DNA of 64,000 nucleotides from an uncultured Verrucomicrobiota bacterium (GCA_902612125.1 CACMBV010000009.1:1-64000); one strand, 5' to 3'. Positions 1-8,260 are shown, numbered from the stretch's first letter. The notes: generated by a model from the letters alone, not told the origin. Numbers and translations: made by a program.

Positions 1-549
1 ACTAACAGTTTGAGCCCGACACCCAGTAATTGGCCGAACAATCCGAACCGTCCTGTGGAAAAAGTTTCGTGGGATGATGCTCAGGTATTCCTGACCCGCT
101 TAAACGAACAGCAGGCGGGTAACCTGCCTGCAGGCTGGAGTTATGTTCTTCCTACCGAATCGCAATGGGAATATGTCTGCCGTGCGGGAACGACCACTGC
201 TTATTCATGGGGTGATAACATCACTAGCACGAATGCGAATTATAGTGCCAGCGGATATTCACAAACTCGCGATGTAGGGCAATATGCGGCTAACCCTTGG
301 GGCTTTTTTGATATGCACGGAAATGTCTGGGAGTGGACAGCGGATGCTTACCAGGCTACCTACCCAACAGATAATCCTGCGATTGATCCGACTAATCCTG
401 GTACTTCGGGTTCGAACCGTATTTTACGCGGGGGTGATTGGAGTGATAGTAGTGGAAGGTCTCTTCGCTCTGCCAAGCGGAACGGAGTCAACTCAAATAG
501 TCGTGGCACCAATGTAGGCTTCCGCCTCTCCCTACAAAAAAGCCAGTGA
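1..549 (+). CDS. FGE-sulfatase-fold (SUMF1-like) protein, 3' part only
   Basis: The reading frame is open to the window edge, so the N-terminus is missing; the TTG at base 10 is probably not the start. The visible ~182 residues carry the typical C-terminal half of a formylglycine-generating-enzyme-fold domain: VEKVSWDDAQVF, LPTESQWEYVCRAGT, the PWGFFDMHGNVWEW motif and a RILRGGDW segment ending in GFRLSL. In genuine formylglycine-generating enzymes the segment after RGGS holds two catalytic cysteines. Here the stretch after RGGDW (SDSSGRSLRSAKRN) has none, so this copy is unlikely to be the sulfatase-activating enzyme and more likely a non-catalytic or differently acting family member. Sulfatases occur nearby, but that is weak evidence of a link. 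Confidence 0.85.
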   Translation, partial: TNSLSPTPSNWPNNPNRPVEKVSWDDAQVFLTRLNEQQAGNLPAGWSYVLPTESQWEYVCRAGTTTAYSWGDNITSTNANYSASGYSQTRDVGQYAANPWGFFDMHGNVWEWTADAYQATYPTDNPAIDPTNPGTSGSNRILRGGDWSDSSGRSLRSAKRNGVNSNSRGTNVGFRLSLQKSQ

Positions 550-628
550 AGGAAGAGTGAAGTTTGAAAGGTGAAGAGTGAAAAGTAAGCTCTGACTGTT
601 CCTTCTGTCATCACAAACCCAACCACCC

Positions 629-758
629 TTGTCATCGCGAGGGCTAAGCCCCTGGCGATCCACTGGTTCTCAGCAAGCGAACAGACAAACCCGCCCGCGT
701 CCTCCGAGACACGATGGATTGCCGCGTCCCTCGCTCCGCTGGCTCCTCGCAATGACAA
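629..758. repeat. Dispersed palindromic repeat, copy A
   Basis: Begins TTGTCATCGCGAGG and ends CCTCGCAATGACAA, which are near-perfect inverted ends (13 of 14). Internal arms also pair imperfectly (GGCGATCCACT near the left, GATGGATTGCC on the right). The same architecture recurs at 781-894 and 1682-1812, so this is a REP/MITE-like non-coding element. Short open frames inside it are by-products of the repeat. Upstream bases 550-628 hold only a purine-rich GTGAA-type stretch and no gene. Confidence 0.8.
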
Positions 759-780
759 AAGCCACGCACCCACTCCCACC

Positions 781-894
781 TTGTCATCGCGAGGGCGAAG
801 CCCGTGGCGATCCACAGTGAACCAGAAACCGAACAGACAAATCCGCCCGCATACCTCAAGCCACGATGGATTGCCACCTCCCTCGCAAAGACAA
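781..894. repeat. Dispersed palindromic repeat, copy B (shorter)
   Basis: Same left end (TTGTCATCGCGAGGGCGAAG) and the CCCGTGGCGATCCAC arm as copy C. The right part is shortened: it reads GATGGATTGCCACCTCCCTCGCAAAGACAA and lacks the segment between CCCTCGC and the final CTCGCAATGACAA seen in copies A and C. It lies 22 bases after copy A and 33 bases before the end of the toxin gene. Confidence 0.75.
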
Positions 895-927
895 TCCCAC
901 TCAATTTTGAAACATGAGCAGTCTGTA

Positions 928-1317
928 TCACCGAATTCTTTCGACTTCGTATGCATCCAGTTGATCATCCGTCGATAAAATCGGAGCATTCCGGTTTTGT
1001 GCTTCTGCAATAAGGTAGCGATCAAAAGGATCCCTATGATGCCAGGGAAGTTTACTTGCCCGGCAAATTGCCTGCCAGGATAGTGGAGCAATTTCAAACC
1101 CCTGGTTTTCCAATTCTCTGGGAAATTCGAGGGTGGTGGCCGGGTTGTAATTTAATTTCCCTAAACTTGTTTTGATTGATATTTCCCAAAGGCTGGCAAT
1201 GGAAACGAGGGAGACTCGATTTGAATCTTCGATTAAATCCGCAGCCCGAGAGGGTAATCTGCGATCATTTTGTAGAAAGAACAAAAGGATATTGGTGTCG
1301 ATGATCTGCTCGATCAT
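928..1317 (-). CDS. PIN-domain toxin, VapC-like ribonuclease
   Basis: A 129-residue protein of normal length for a PIN-domain toxin. The acidic metal-binding set is visible: D7 (IIDTNILL), E45 (LWEISIK), D96 and D99 (HRDPFDRYLIAEA) and D117 (LSTDDQLDAY). Family members are Mg-dependent RNases that block translation when not bound by their antitoxin. The start ATG overlaps the end of the upstream antitoxin gene by four bases (ATGA), the usual coupled arrangement. The HHRDPFDR and LWEISIKxxLGKL motifs are typical of the PIN subgroup paired with Phd/YefM-type antitoxins. The target RNA cannot be inferred. Confidence 0.9.
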   Translation of the reverse strand: MIEQIIDTNILLFFLQNDRRLPSRAADLIEDSNRVSLVSIASLWEISIKTSLGKLNYNPATTLEFPRELENQGFEIAPLSWQAICRASKLPWHHRDPFDRYLIAEAQNRNAPILSTDDQLDAYEVERIR

Positions 1318-1607
1318 TTCTTTTGGGTGGAATGATATTTTCCTTTGGGCTCAGAAGCTTTCAGTAAAGATGGGGATTCGGAGGTGAAGAAGTCTTCGAA
1401 GCCAATTTCGGACTGATCAAAATCCTTGCTCATTCTAAAATTCTTTCCCTTTAGACATCCACGAACAGGGGAATTTTTCGATGGGGGTCTTAATTCAGCA
1501 ACAACTTTTCCATGCCTGGTCAAGGCAATCGGGTTACCCGATTCCTGCACCTCCTGAACCAGAGCCGAAATTTTTGTTTTTGCTTCGTATAAACCAACTT
1601 CTTTCAT
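1314..1607 (-). CDS. Phd/YefM-type antitoxin of the PIN toxin pair
   Basis: A 97-residue protein whose first ~45 residues (GLYEAKTKISALVQEVQ, then PIALTRHGKVVAEL) match the Phd/YefM DNA-binding antitoxin fold. The remaining tail is polar and probably forms the toxin-wrapping segment. It precedes the PIN toxin with a four-base overlap. The start ATG lies just downstream of a strong promoter-like sequence carrying a palindrome, which fits classic autoregulation by the antitoxin-toxin complex. No Shine-Dalgarno sequence is visible before the ATG. Confidence 0.88.
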   Translation of the reverse strand: MKEVGLYEAKTKISALVQEVQESGNPIALTRHGKVVAELRPPSKNSPVRGCLKGKNFRMSKDFDQSEIGFEDFFTSESPSLLKASEPKGKYHSTQKK

Positions 1608-1613
1608 AGGCTT

Positions 1614-1642
1614 ATAATAGACCAGTTTGGTCTATTTAGCAA
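1614..1642 (-). promoter_or_regulatory. Promoter with embedded operator palindrome for the toxin-antitoxin operon
   Basis: On the minus strand a -35-like TTGCTA (1637-1642) and a -10-like TATTAT (1614-1619) are separated by exactly 17 bases. A perfect inverted repeat, AATAGACCA / TGGTCTATT with a 3-base centre, fills 1616-1636, covering the spacer and part of the -10. A repressor bound there would occlude RNA polymerase. The -10 ends only six bases before the ATG at 1607, so the transcript is probably leaderless or nearly so. Sequence match is direct; function is inference. Confidence 0.7.
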
Positions 1643-1681
1643 GGTCACGATTTTCTTATCAAAAAGCCGTCTTCCCCCACC

Positions 1682-1812
1682 TTGTCATCCCGAGGGCGAA
1701 GCCCGTGGCGATCCACTGGCTCTCAATAAACGAACCGCACCCTCCGTCCGCATCCCCCGAGCCACCATGGATGGCCGCGTCCCTCGCTTGCGTTCTCTCC
1801 TCGCAATGACAA
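1682..1812. repeat. Dispersed palindromic repeat, copy C
   Basis: Third copy of the element at 629-758 and 781-894, with left end TTGTCATCCCGAGGGCGAAG and right end CTCCTCGCAATGACAA. It lies between the toxin-antitoxin promoter and the sialidase gene, so the toxin-antitoxin cassette has a repeat copy on each side. Confidence 0.8.
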
Positions 1813-1888
1813 AGGGTGGGGTGTCATTCTATCGGATGGCAGGGTTTCGAGCTTGTACCATCTTCACCTCTTTCGTCTTAATTTAAAA

Positions 1889-3040
1889 ATGAAACTTCAT
1901 CTCGTCCTATTTCCTTTATCTTTTCTTTGTCTTAAGTTCCTGCACGGAGCAGAACGGAAGGTAACCATCATTCATAAGCAGGGGCAGTTTGACTGCCATA
2001 CTTTTCGGATTCCGGCCATGGTCACCACCAATAAGGGTACTTTGCTCGCGGTTTATGATATGAGATATAGGAGCCGGCGGGATTTGCAGGGGCATATGGA
2101 TATTGGATTATCCCGTTCGACGGATGGAGGAGAGACCTGGGCACGGCCGGTTCCGATCATGGATATGAAAAAGTTTGGCGGACTGCCCGAAGACCAGAAT
2201 GGATGTTCGGACCCGAATATTTTGATCGATCGTGAGACGGGCGAGATTTTTGTTTCGGCAGTGTGGACACATGGGAAACCGGACACGCACCAGTGGCGGG
2301 GAAAGGGATCGGAACCGGGTCATTCGATTCACCAATCATCCCAGTTCATGATGGTCCGCTCAACGGATGACGGAGTGACCTGGGGTGAGCCGGAGAATTG
2401 GACCCGGAGACTGAAGGATCCGCCATGGTGCCTCTTTGCCCCCGCCCCGGGGAATGGAATTACCCTCAAGGATGGCACCCTGGTCATGCCCACCCAGGGA
2501 AGGGATGCGGCTGGGTTACCCTTTTCCAATTTCATCTGGAGCATGGATCATGGGAAAAGCTGGACATTATCCAGCCCGGCACGCAAGAATACCACCGAGT
2601 GTGCGGTGGTGGAATTGAATGACGGTTCCTTACTCTTGAATATGCGGGATAACCGGAACCGATCCGATAAGTCAAAAACCAATGGCCGGGCAGTTAGCGT
2701 TACCCAAGATATGGGAAAAACCTGGACGGTTCATTCATCGGATCACGGATCCCTGCCCGAACCGGTCTGTATGGCCAGCCTGATAGCCCATGATTTAAGG
2801 GATGGGCGCCGGGTGCTCTTTTTTTCCAACCCGAACAGTAAACACCGCCGGGAAAAGATGACCGTGCGCATAAGCCTGGATCAGGGAAAGACCTGGCCCC
2901 AGTCCATCCTGCTCGACCCAAAGGGCGGGGCCTACAGCTCATTGACCATGGTGGATGATCAAACCCTGGGGATCCTCTATGAGTCTTCGGTGGCGGACAT
3001 GGTCTTTCAAAAAATCAAACTCTCCGAATTTGGATTGTAG
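1889..3040 (+). CDS. Exported sialidase (GH33-like, BNR/Asp-box repeats)
   Basis: Predicted exo-alpha-sialidase that would remove terminal sialic acid from glycans outside the cytoplasm. The ATG at 1889 is preferred over an upstream TTG (1853) because it opens a clean signal peptide ending near FLHGAE. The hallmark FRIP motif (arginine at about residue 40) follows, and five Asp-box repeats are seen: SRSTDGGETW, VRSTDDGVTW, WSMDHGKSW, TQDMGKTW and SLDQGKTW. The ~383-residue length suits a single six-bladed propeller. It lies upstream of a YHYH-protein gene and, after a decayed gene, an esterase/sulfatase run that includes a SASA esterase, consistent with attack on acetylated sialylated or sulfated glycans. 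Related BNR enzymes with other substrates cannot be excluded. Confidence 0.85.
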   Translation: MKLHLVLFPLSFLCLKFLHGAERKVTIIHKQGQFDCHTFRIPAMVTTNKGTLLAVYDMRYRSRRDLQGHMDIGLSRSTDGGETWARPVPIMDMKKFGGLPEDQNGCSDPNILIDRETGEIFVSAVWTHGKPDTHQWRGKGSEPGHSIHQSSQFMMVRSTDDGVTWGEPENWTRRLKDPPWCLFAPAPGNGITLKDGTLVMPTQGRDAAGLPFSNFIWSMDHGKSWTLSSPARKNTTECAVVELNDGSLLLNMRDNRNRSDKSKTNGRAVSVTQDMGKTWTVHSSDHGSLPEPVCMASLIAHDLRDGRRVLFFSNPNSKHRREKMTVRISLDQGKTWPQSILLDPKGGAYSSLTMVDDQTLGILYESSVADMVFQKIKLSEFGL

Positions 3041-3077
3041 GTTGTGATTTTTTTGATTCGCTACCATTTGTAAAAGT

Positions 3078-4058
3078 ATGAAATTTATAGCCCGTTTTGC
3101 CTCCTTCTTGCTTATAATCATCCTGGATGGAAATTTGGTATGGGCACAGGAAAGAAGACCGGGAGGAAGGCCTCCCGTCCGTAAGCATACCGTCACCGAG
3201 AAGGGAGTGCTTACACTGATCCCTGCGGAAGATAAACTGCCCTACAAGCAACAAAAGAAATTTACGGAGTCAAAGTCTGAGCTACAGGTGGAGTCCAATG
3301 CCATACCGAGGCATAAAATCGGGAAATTCCCCAGTGCCCGCAATCCGAATAAGGTCAGGGAGCAAAGTTTCAAATTTTCTTTACCCCTGGACCCAAAGCC
3401 GGCAAAAGAGCCAATCCCTCTGCATAACGACAGCGGGAGAGGTCCACCCAATACTCCTTTTGGCATTGCTCTCAATGGCGTGCTTTTTGATCCGGGGACG
3501 GCGGAATTTTACATGGGGGACCGTCGGGCGGATTGGAATTATGAAGCCCTAAGCGGGTCGGTGTTGCTGGGACTGGATGCGAATCATGGACATGTCCAAC
3601 CCAATGGCTCCTATCATTATCACGGATTGCCGGCCAGGCTTCTAAAAAAGCTCGGGGTCAAAGCGGGGGAACATTCTCCCCTCGTCGGATATGCCATGGA
3701 TGGATTTCCGATCTATGCCTTGTACGGCCATAAGAATCCAAAGGACCCGGAATCCGGGATTAAAAAACTAAGCAGTAGTTTCCGTCTTAAGAAAGGAAAC
3801 CGGCCCGATCCACCGGGTGGAAAATACGACGGTACTTTCAGCAAGGATTTTGAATATAAGGAGGGATCGGGGGACTTGGATCAATGCAATGGCCGCTTTA
3901 CCATAACCCAGGATTTCCCGGATGGTACCTATGCCTATTTTTTGACGGAGGACTGGCCGGTGATTCCCAGATATTTCAAGGCGGAGCCTTTGAGATTACG
4001 CGGAGGAGGACCGCCAAGACACCGGGTAGGCGGGTATGGCCCCAACCGTAGGCCTTAG
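3078..4058 (+). CDS. Exported YHYH-domain protein
   Basis: A 326-residue protein with an N-terminal signal peptide (through about residue 23, ending LVWAQ). The central region contains the family-defining motif NGSYHYHGLP, preceded by GLDANHGHVQ and followed by VGYAMDGFPIYALYG. This matches the YHYH protein family, whose biochemical role is not established; clustered histidines suggest metal binding. The N-terminal ~100 residues and the Arg/Pro/Gly-rich tail are low complexity. It starts 37 bases after the sialidase stop, so the two may be co-transcribed. Confidence 0.82.
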   Translation: MKFIARFASFLLIIILDGNLVWAQERRPGGRPPVRKHTVTEKGVLTLIPAEDKLPYKQQKKFTESKSELQVESNAIPRHKIGKFPSARNPNKVREQSFKFSLPLDPKPAKEPIPLHNDSGRGPPNTPFGIALNGVLFDPGTAEFYMGDRRADWNYEALSGSVLLGLDANHGHVQPNGSYHYHGLPARLLKKLGVKAGEHSPLVGYAMDGFPIYALYGHKNPKDPESGIKKLSSSFRLKKGNRPDPPGGKYDGTFSKDFEYKEGSGDLDQCNGRFTITQDFPDGTYAYFLTEDWPVIPRYFKAEPLRLRGGGPPRHRVGGYGPNRRP

Positions 4059-4325
4059 TTTTGATTGATTTGATTGATGGCCATTTTTGCAGCCTGCCTA
4101 AGTTGTATAGCCTGAGTCTTCTCAATCGATCCGTTCCCTTTAATCGTGGTGGGATCTTTACCGGTCAGAACACCCCAAAACACGGAGGAGACGAGGAAGG
4201 CTCCAACTTGTGAAGGATGGCTCCCGTCTTTTTTGTAAAGACTTTCAAAAAGTGACTAGGGAATGGTGGAAGCCAAAAGGAACGCTGATTCCATCATGTG
4301 CTTTATAAATAAACGGATCGACTAA
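4055..4325 (-). pseudogene. Decayed 3' remnant of an SGNH/GDSL-type hydrolase gene
   Basis: On the minus strand a frame ending at 4055 encodes SLFESLYKKDGSHPSQVG followed by AFLVSSVFWGVLTGKDP. This is the conserved C-terminal block (D-G-x-H-P-S...G) of SGNH hydrolases. An in-frame TAG sits just upstream (LASTIP, stop, SLFES), and no intact upstream part or start is found, so the gene is truncated and interrupted. It runs into the 3' end of the YHYH gene by four bases. The rest of the gap to 4461 holds no other gene that I can see. Confidence 0.5.
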
Positions 4326-4461
4326 ACACGCTACGGTCCGCAAAAAGCTCTTAATCTAGCTTTGAGGGAGTAAAAAACTTACATAAATGCGATTAGTAAT
4401 TTTTTCCTAATCTAAGAATCTATTCTTGTTCTTGGGGGCTAGATTACGGAAGATCCAAACT

Positions 4462-5232
4462 ATGAAATTACTTGCCACTATCATCTCCCTATCGGTCCTT
4501 GGTTCCGTGTCTGCTCAATCGGAGCAACCTAAAATACAAACCTTGGATTCAAAACTTAGCCAAAACACAAAATGTTTAAATCCTGAATATCTTCTATTTT
4601 CCGCAAGAAAGAGGGGGAACCAGAAACCGGCCCTTCTCTTCTATCTGCACGGAGGTGGCGGGGTGGGGGACGATGTCCTTCGACTGCAGGGACAGGCGCG
4701 AGCGTTGCTTGAAGGAATTGAAAAATTCAAAAAAGGCCCCTGCCATGTGGTGGTTCCCCAGTGTTCCCGTACCCGCAGGGCGGGTGGTCGGGGAACCTGG
4801 GAAGCCAGTGATCTGGATCTTTTACTTAAGGGACTGAGTTCAACTTTGGATTTTGATTCGAGGAGAATTTATCTGACCGGAAACAGTATGGGTGGATACG
4901 GGTCCTGGACATGGGGTGGAAACAGTCCGCACCATTTTGCGGCCATTGCCCCCGTAGTGGGGGGAATCGGACCGGGCGGGCCGAAGGATGTGACGCCAGA
5001 ACTGGATCAATGGGCTGTCAACCTGGCCAAGGTTCCGGTTTATGCGTTTGCCGGGGCCAAGGACCGGGTGGTGCCGGCCGAACGGTCGGTTCGGATGGTG
5101 GATGCCATAAGAAAAGCGGGGGGGAAGCTTGCAAAAATTAAGGTCTATCAGGATCAGGGACACAATGCCCGGCAAGTGGTCTATTCCAGTAAGGAATTTT
5201 ACGACTGGATGTTTTCCCAAAAAAGCAGGTAG
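4462..5232 (+). CDS. Exported alpha/beta-hydrolase (dienelactone hydrolase/phospholipase-like esterase)
   Basis: The ATG at 4462 gives a signal peptide ending near VSAQ; the upstream TTG at 4426 is rejected. Catalytic features numbered from that start: oxyanion HGGGG near residue 63, nucleophile S142 in TGNSMGGYGSW, probable D201 (AGAKDRVV) and H234 (DQGHNAR). These match the exported esterases common in PVC glycan-degradation loci, which probably remove acyl groups from polysaccharides. It is the first gene of a five-gene plus-strand run that continues with an SASA esterase and a sulfatase. A second, clearly related enzyme with the same SMGGYGxW block lies at 55248-56036. The substrate is unknown. 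Confidence 0.82.
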   Translation: MKLLATIISLSVLGSVSAQSEQPKIQTLDSKLSQNTKCLNPEYLLFSARKRGNQKPALLFYLHGGGGVGDDVLRLQGQARALLEGIEKFKKGPCHVVVPQCSRTRRAGGRGTWEASDLDLLLKGLSSTLDFDSRRIYLTGNSMGGYGSWTWGGNSPHHFAAIAPVVGGIGPGGPKDVTPELDQWAVNLAKVPVYAFAGAKDRVVPAERSVRMVDAIRKAGGKLAKIKVYQDQGHNARQVVYSSKEFYDWMFSQKSR

Positions 5233-5245
5233 AGGACTGATTTAA

Positions 5246-5956
5246 ATGAAAAGTTATTTATTAATTATCCTTTCAGTATTAACTGGATCGGGCCTTCTCA
5301 AGGCCGATGCTTCCGGCAAGCACTTGTTCATTCTTTCTGGCCAGTCCAACATGGCACGATTTAAACCGGAGTTGTGGTTTACCCCGGGAATCAATGATGC
5401 ATTGGGAGAAGACAATGTGATCATGAGTTTTTACGCCCAAGGCGGGCAACCGATTTCCAAATGGTACAGGGAATGGAAAAGCAGCAAAGGGGAGACCGAT
5501 CCGGATGCAGGGAAGATATATGGTGCGATGATGAAAGCCACAAAAGGGCGGATTGAAGGTGAAAAGATCGGCAGCGTGACCTTCATCTGGATGCAGGGTG
5601 AAGCCGATTCCAAAGCCAAAAACAGCGATGTTTATTTAGCCAGTCTCAACGGATTAAAAAAACAGCTTGAGGAAGATTTCCAGCGAACCGACATCAACTT
5701 CATCATTGGCAGACTGAGTGACAGTGGGTTGTATCGAAGAAGGGATAAAAAGAGAGTGGAAAATCCTCACTGGGAAGAAATTCGGAAGGCTCAGCAAACC
5801 TTTGCTGATTCCTCGCCTAAAGCCGTATGGATCGATACCGATGATCTTAATGGTGAGAAAAACGAGCTTCATTTAATCAAGCCGGATGGCTACAGCATGC
5901 TTGGTCAACGATATGTCGCCGCCGCCAAGAAACTAATCATCGAAAATAGTAATTGA
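5246..5956 (+). CDS. Exported SASA-domain carbohydrate esterase (sialate O-acetylesterase family)
   Basis: A 236-residue protein with a signal peptide (to about residue 21). It carries the family motifs: the nucleophile block LSGQSNMA (serine about residue 34), YAQGGQPISKW, and WMQGEADSKAKN (the second conserved block), with a late aspartate-histidine region (ELHLIKPDGY). The family removes acetyl groups from sugars such as sialic acid or xylan-type substrates. It lies 13 bases after the preceding esterase gene. A role alongside the sialidase at 1889 is plausible but inferred; other acetylated sugars are equally possible. Confidence 0.82.
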   Translation: MKSYLLIILSVLTGSGLLKADASGKHLFILSGQSNMARFKPELWFTPGINDALGEDNVIMSFYAQGGQPISKWYREWKSSKGETDPDAGKIYGAMMKATKGRIEGEKIGSVTFIWMQGEADSKAKNSDVYLASLNGLKKQLEEDFQRTDINFIIGRLSDSGLYRRRDKKRVENPHWEEIRKAQQTFADSSPKAVWIDTDDLNGEKNELHLIKPDGYSMLGQRYVAAAKKLIIENSN

Positions 5957-5993
5957 GAACATTACGCTAAGATTGTCTTACAAAAAAATTACG

Positions 5994-7355
5994 ATGCCCC
6001 ACTTTTTCCCAAGGTTATTTTTAACCGTGTTGATGTTTTCAGCCAATGCTGTGGAAAAGCCCAATATTCTTTTCGTCCTCTTTGACGATATGGGTTACGG
6101 AGAGCCAACCTCTTACCGCCCAACCAGTCTTTTCAAGACACCAAATATTGATCGCATGGCCAAGGAGGGGATGCGCCTTACCGATGCCCATGCCTCCGCT
6201 GCCAGTTGCACGCCAACCCGCTATGGATTTCTTACCGGCCGTTATCCCCACCGAATCGGACAATTTGGAGTACTGAGTACATTCTCTCCACCCCTGATCC
6301 CTGCTAACCGAATGACCATAGCTTCCTATTTAAAGCAAAATGGTTATACCACTGCTTGTATTGGCAAATGGCACTTGGGGATGCAGTGGAACAGACCCAA
6401 GAGTAAGGGAAAGAATAAAACCAAGGAGAAATTGAAAATTGGAGAAAAGATGACCGGTGGACCCAACGCAATTGGCTTTGATTATTTCTATGGTTTTACC
6501 CATGCCAGAAATTTTCAGACCATCATTGAGCAGGATACTGTGGTGAGGAAAGTTGAGCCGGTCGAAAATCAACCGCTCATGATTGCCAGGGCGGTTGAGT
6601 TTTTAAAAGAACAATCCTCCAATCAAGAGAAGCCATTCTTCCTTTATTTTCCCATGTGCCCGCCGCACAAACCGTTGGTGCCTGCTCCTGAATATGTAGG
6701 AAAAGGTGGCATGGGATCCTACGCCGACTGGGTTTATCAGGGCGATGATATGCTGGGGCAACTTTTAGACACGCTTGAATCGACTGGAATGGCCGATGAT
6801 ACATTTGTTCTGGTCTCAGCAGATAATGGAGCTGCCGGAAGGGATTATCCGCCCCTTCGTGATAATAAAGGAAGTATCTACGAGGGTGGACATCGTGTAC
6901 CTTTTCTGACCAAGTGGCCTGGCATGATCAAACCTGGGTCTACGGGTGACCAAATTATTTCAATCACCGACATTTTCGCAACCTGTGCGGAAATTATCGG
7001 AGTTCCTTTACCTGATCATGCCGGCGAGGACAGTGTAAGCTTTCTCAATTGTCTGCTGGGTAAGCAGGTCGGACCTTTTCGTGAAGCGAGTGTTCAACAA
7101 AGTGGAAAAAAAGCATTGGCCATTCGGAAGGGGAAGTGGAAATTAATCGTTCATGGTGACAATAGGCGGGAGTTGTTTGATTTGAAAACCGACATCGGCG
7201 AAGCCAATAATGCCATTCATTCAAATCCGGAAGTGGCCGCTGAATTAGCGTCTTTGCTTCAAAGTTATCTTGATAGAGGACGATCCACTTCCGGGAAAGC
7301 CCAGCCCTTGGATTATAAAATATCCCTGGATGAGGTTCGTTTTAAGAAAAAGTAA
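5994..7355 (+). CDS. Exported type I (formylglycine) sulfatase
   Basis: The ATG at 5994 is chosen over a TTG at 5973 because it opens a signal peptide (LFLTVLMFSANA). Metal-binding aspartates D31-D32 (FVLFDDMGYG) are followed by the sulfatase signature SCTPTRYGFLTGRYPHR, with C72 as the residue expected to be converted to formylglycine. Further conserved blocks are CIGKWHLGMQ, VLVSADNGA, IYEGGHRVPF and the C-terminal IRKGKWKLI. It should hydrolyse sulfate esters of carbohydrates outside the cytoplasm and needs an active formylglycine-generating enzyme. No such enzyme is seen in the window, since the partial homologue at 1-549 lacks the cysteines. It lies 37 bases after the SASA gene. Confidence 0.92.
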   Translation: MPHFFPRLFLTVLMFSANAVEKPNILFVLFDDMGYGEPTSYRPTSLFKTPNIDRMAKEGMRLTDAHASAASCTPTRYGFLTGRYPHRIGQFGVLSTFSPPLIPANRMTIASYLKQNGYTTACIGKWHLGMQWNRPKSKGKNKTKEKLKIGEKMTGGPNAIGFDYFYGFTHARNFQTIIEQDTVVRKVEPVENQPLMIARAVEFLKEQSSNQEKPFFLYFPMCPPHKPLVPAPEYVGKGGMGSYADWVYQGDDMLGQLLDTLESTGMADDTFVLVSADNGAAGRDYPPLRDNKGSIYEGGHRVPFLTKWPGMIKPGSTGDQIISITDIFATCAEIIGVPLPDHAGEDSVSFLNCLLGKQVGPFREASVQQSGKKALAIRKGKWKLIVHGDNRRELFDLKTDIGEANNAIHSNPEVAAELASLLQSYLDRGRSTSGKAQPLDYKISLDEVRFKKK

Positions 7356-7396
7356 ATGAATCAGTTCCTTCTCAAATTTCAATCGTTCTGAGCGTC

Positions 7397-8260
7397 ATGA
7401 AAATTCTGAATCTTCTTTTTTTAAGTAGCATGCTATTAAATGTTCAGACAGCACAAGCCGGTTCGGGCATTCATGAGGGTCGCTACCAAAAGAACCTAAA
7501 ATACAAGGGTTTGATTACGGGGGACGAGATCATCTATACCTTGTATCTTCCTCCAGGGTATGCCAAGGACAAGGGACCTTATCCGCTCATCGTGTTTCTG
7601 CATGGGGCCGGAGGGGGCAACGCTTCTCTTCAGGTAATGCAAAGTTACGAGTTGGCTCGCGAGGCTGGCAAAATAGGAGATTTTACCGTCGTCTTTCCCG
7701 AAAAATACGGGGGAACGGTGTGGCGGGACGGAGCCAGGGGCAAACGACCGGAAACCAATATTCTCAAGGAACTGCTTCCGTATCTAGAGAAGGAGCATAC
7801 CCTGACTCAAGATCGTCGAGCACGCACCGTCATGGGTTTTTCCATGGGGGCGGCCGGTTCGATCTATTGGGGGGCCAAACACCTCGACATATTCTCGACG
7901 GCTGTGGCTCTCGACGCCGGAGGAGGGACCAGTTTCACCGATCCCCAGGCCCGCAATTACGTGCCTGAATACGGAAAAAAAACCAAGGCGATCCAAGAAT
8001 CCCTGAAGCTGCGCCTGGTGCAGGGTGGACTCAACACCAAGAAATTTAGGGATTCCCTAGACCAGTTGAAGATTTCCTATGACTACTTTCAATTACCCAA
8101 TGATATCGCCGCTTACCCGGCTGGCTCCTGTTGTTTGAACAAGAAAGATCCCACCAGGAAATTTCTTCACAACCCGATTTGCATGACCGAAAATGTCTGG
8201 GGAATGGCCACTTGGGCTTTCATCGAGAAGAATACCTTTACAGAAAAGATTATAAAATGA
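7397..8260 (+). CDS. Exported putative esterase (alpha/beta-hydrolase, esterase D/feruloyl-esterase-like)
   Basis: A signal peptide (cut near TAQAG) is followed by FLHGAGGG (oxyanion region, residues 68-74) and the nucleophile elbow VMGFSMGAAGS (S149). The fold matches the putative-esterase family that includes feruloyl and acetyl-xylan esterases. The catalytic aspartate and histidine are not obvious in the C-terminal part, which instead has a paired cysteine (GSCCLNKK). Its stop codon overlaps the start of the next sulfatase gene by four bases (ATGA), so the two are translationally coupled and probably act on one substrate. Confidence 0.75.
   Translation: MKILNLLFLSSMLLNVQTAQAGSGIHEGRYQKNLKYKGLITGDEIIYTLYLPPGYAKDKGPYPLIVFLHGAGGGNASLQVMQSYELAREAGKIGDFTVVFPEKYGGTVWRDGARGKRPETNILKELLPYLEKEHTLTQDRRARTVMGFSMGAAGSIYWGAKHLDIFSTAVALDAGGGTSFTDPQARNYVPEYGKKTKAIQESLKLRLVQGGLNTKKFRDSLDQLKISYDYFQLPNDIAAYPAGSCCLNKKDPTRKFLHNPICMTENVWGMATWAFIEKNTFTEKIIK

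Noticed and set aside
629-978. Small open frames inside the repeats (SSRGxSPWRST-type peptides)
   Set aside because: Similar peptides appear wherever the repeat occurs, so they follow from the repeat sequence, not coding selection.
360-1097. Long minus-strand open frame of 245 codons
   Set aside because: It runs antisense through the FGE-fold gene, two repeats and the toxin gene in another frame; the translation is low-complexity and the repeats explain it.
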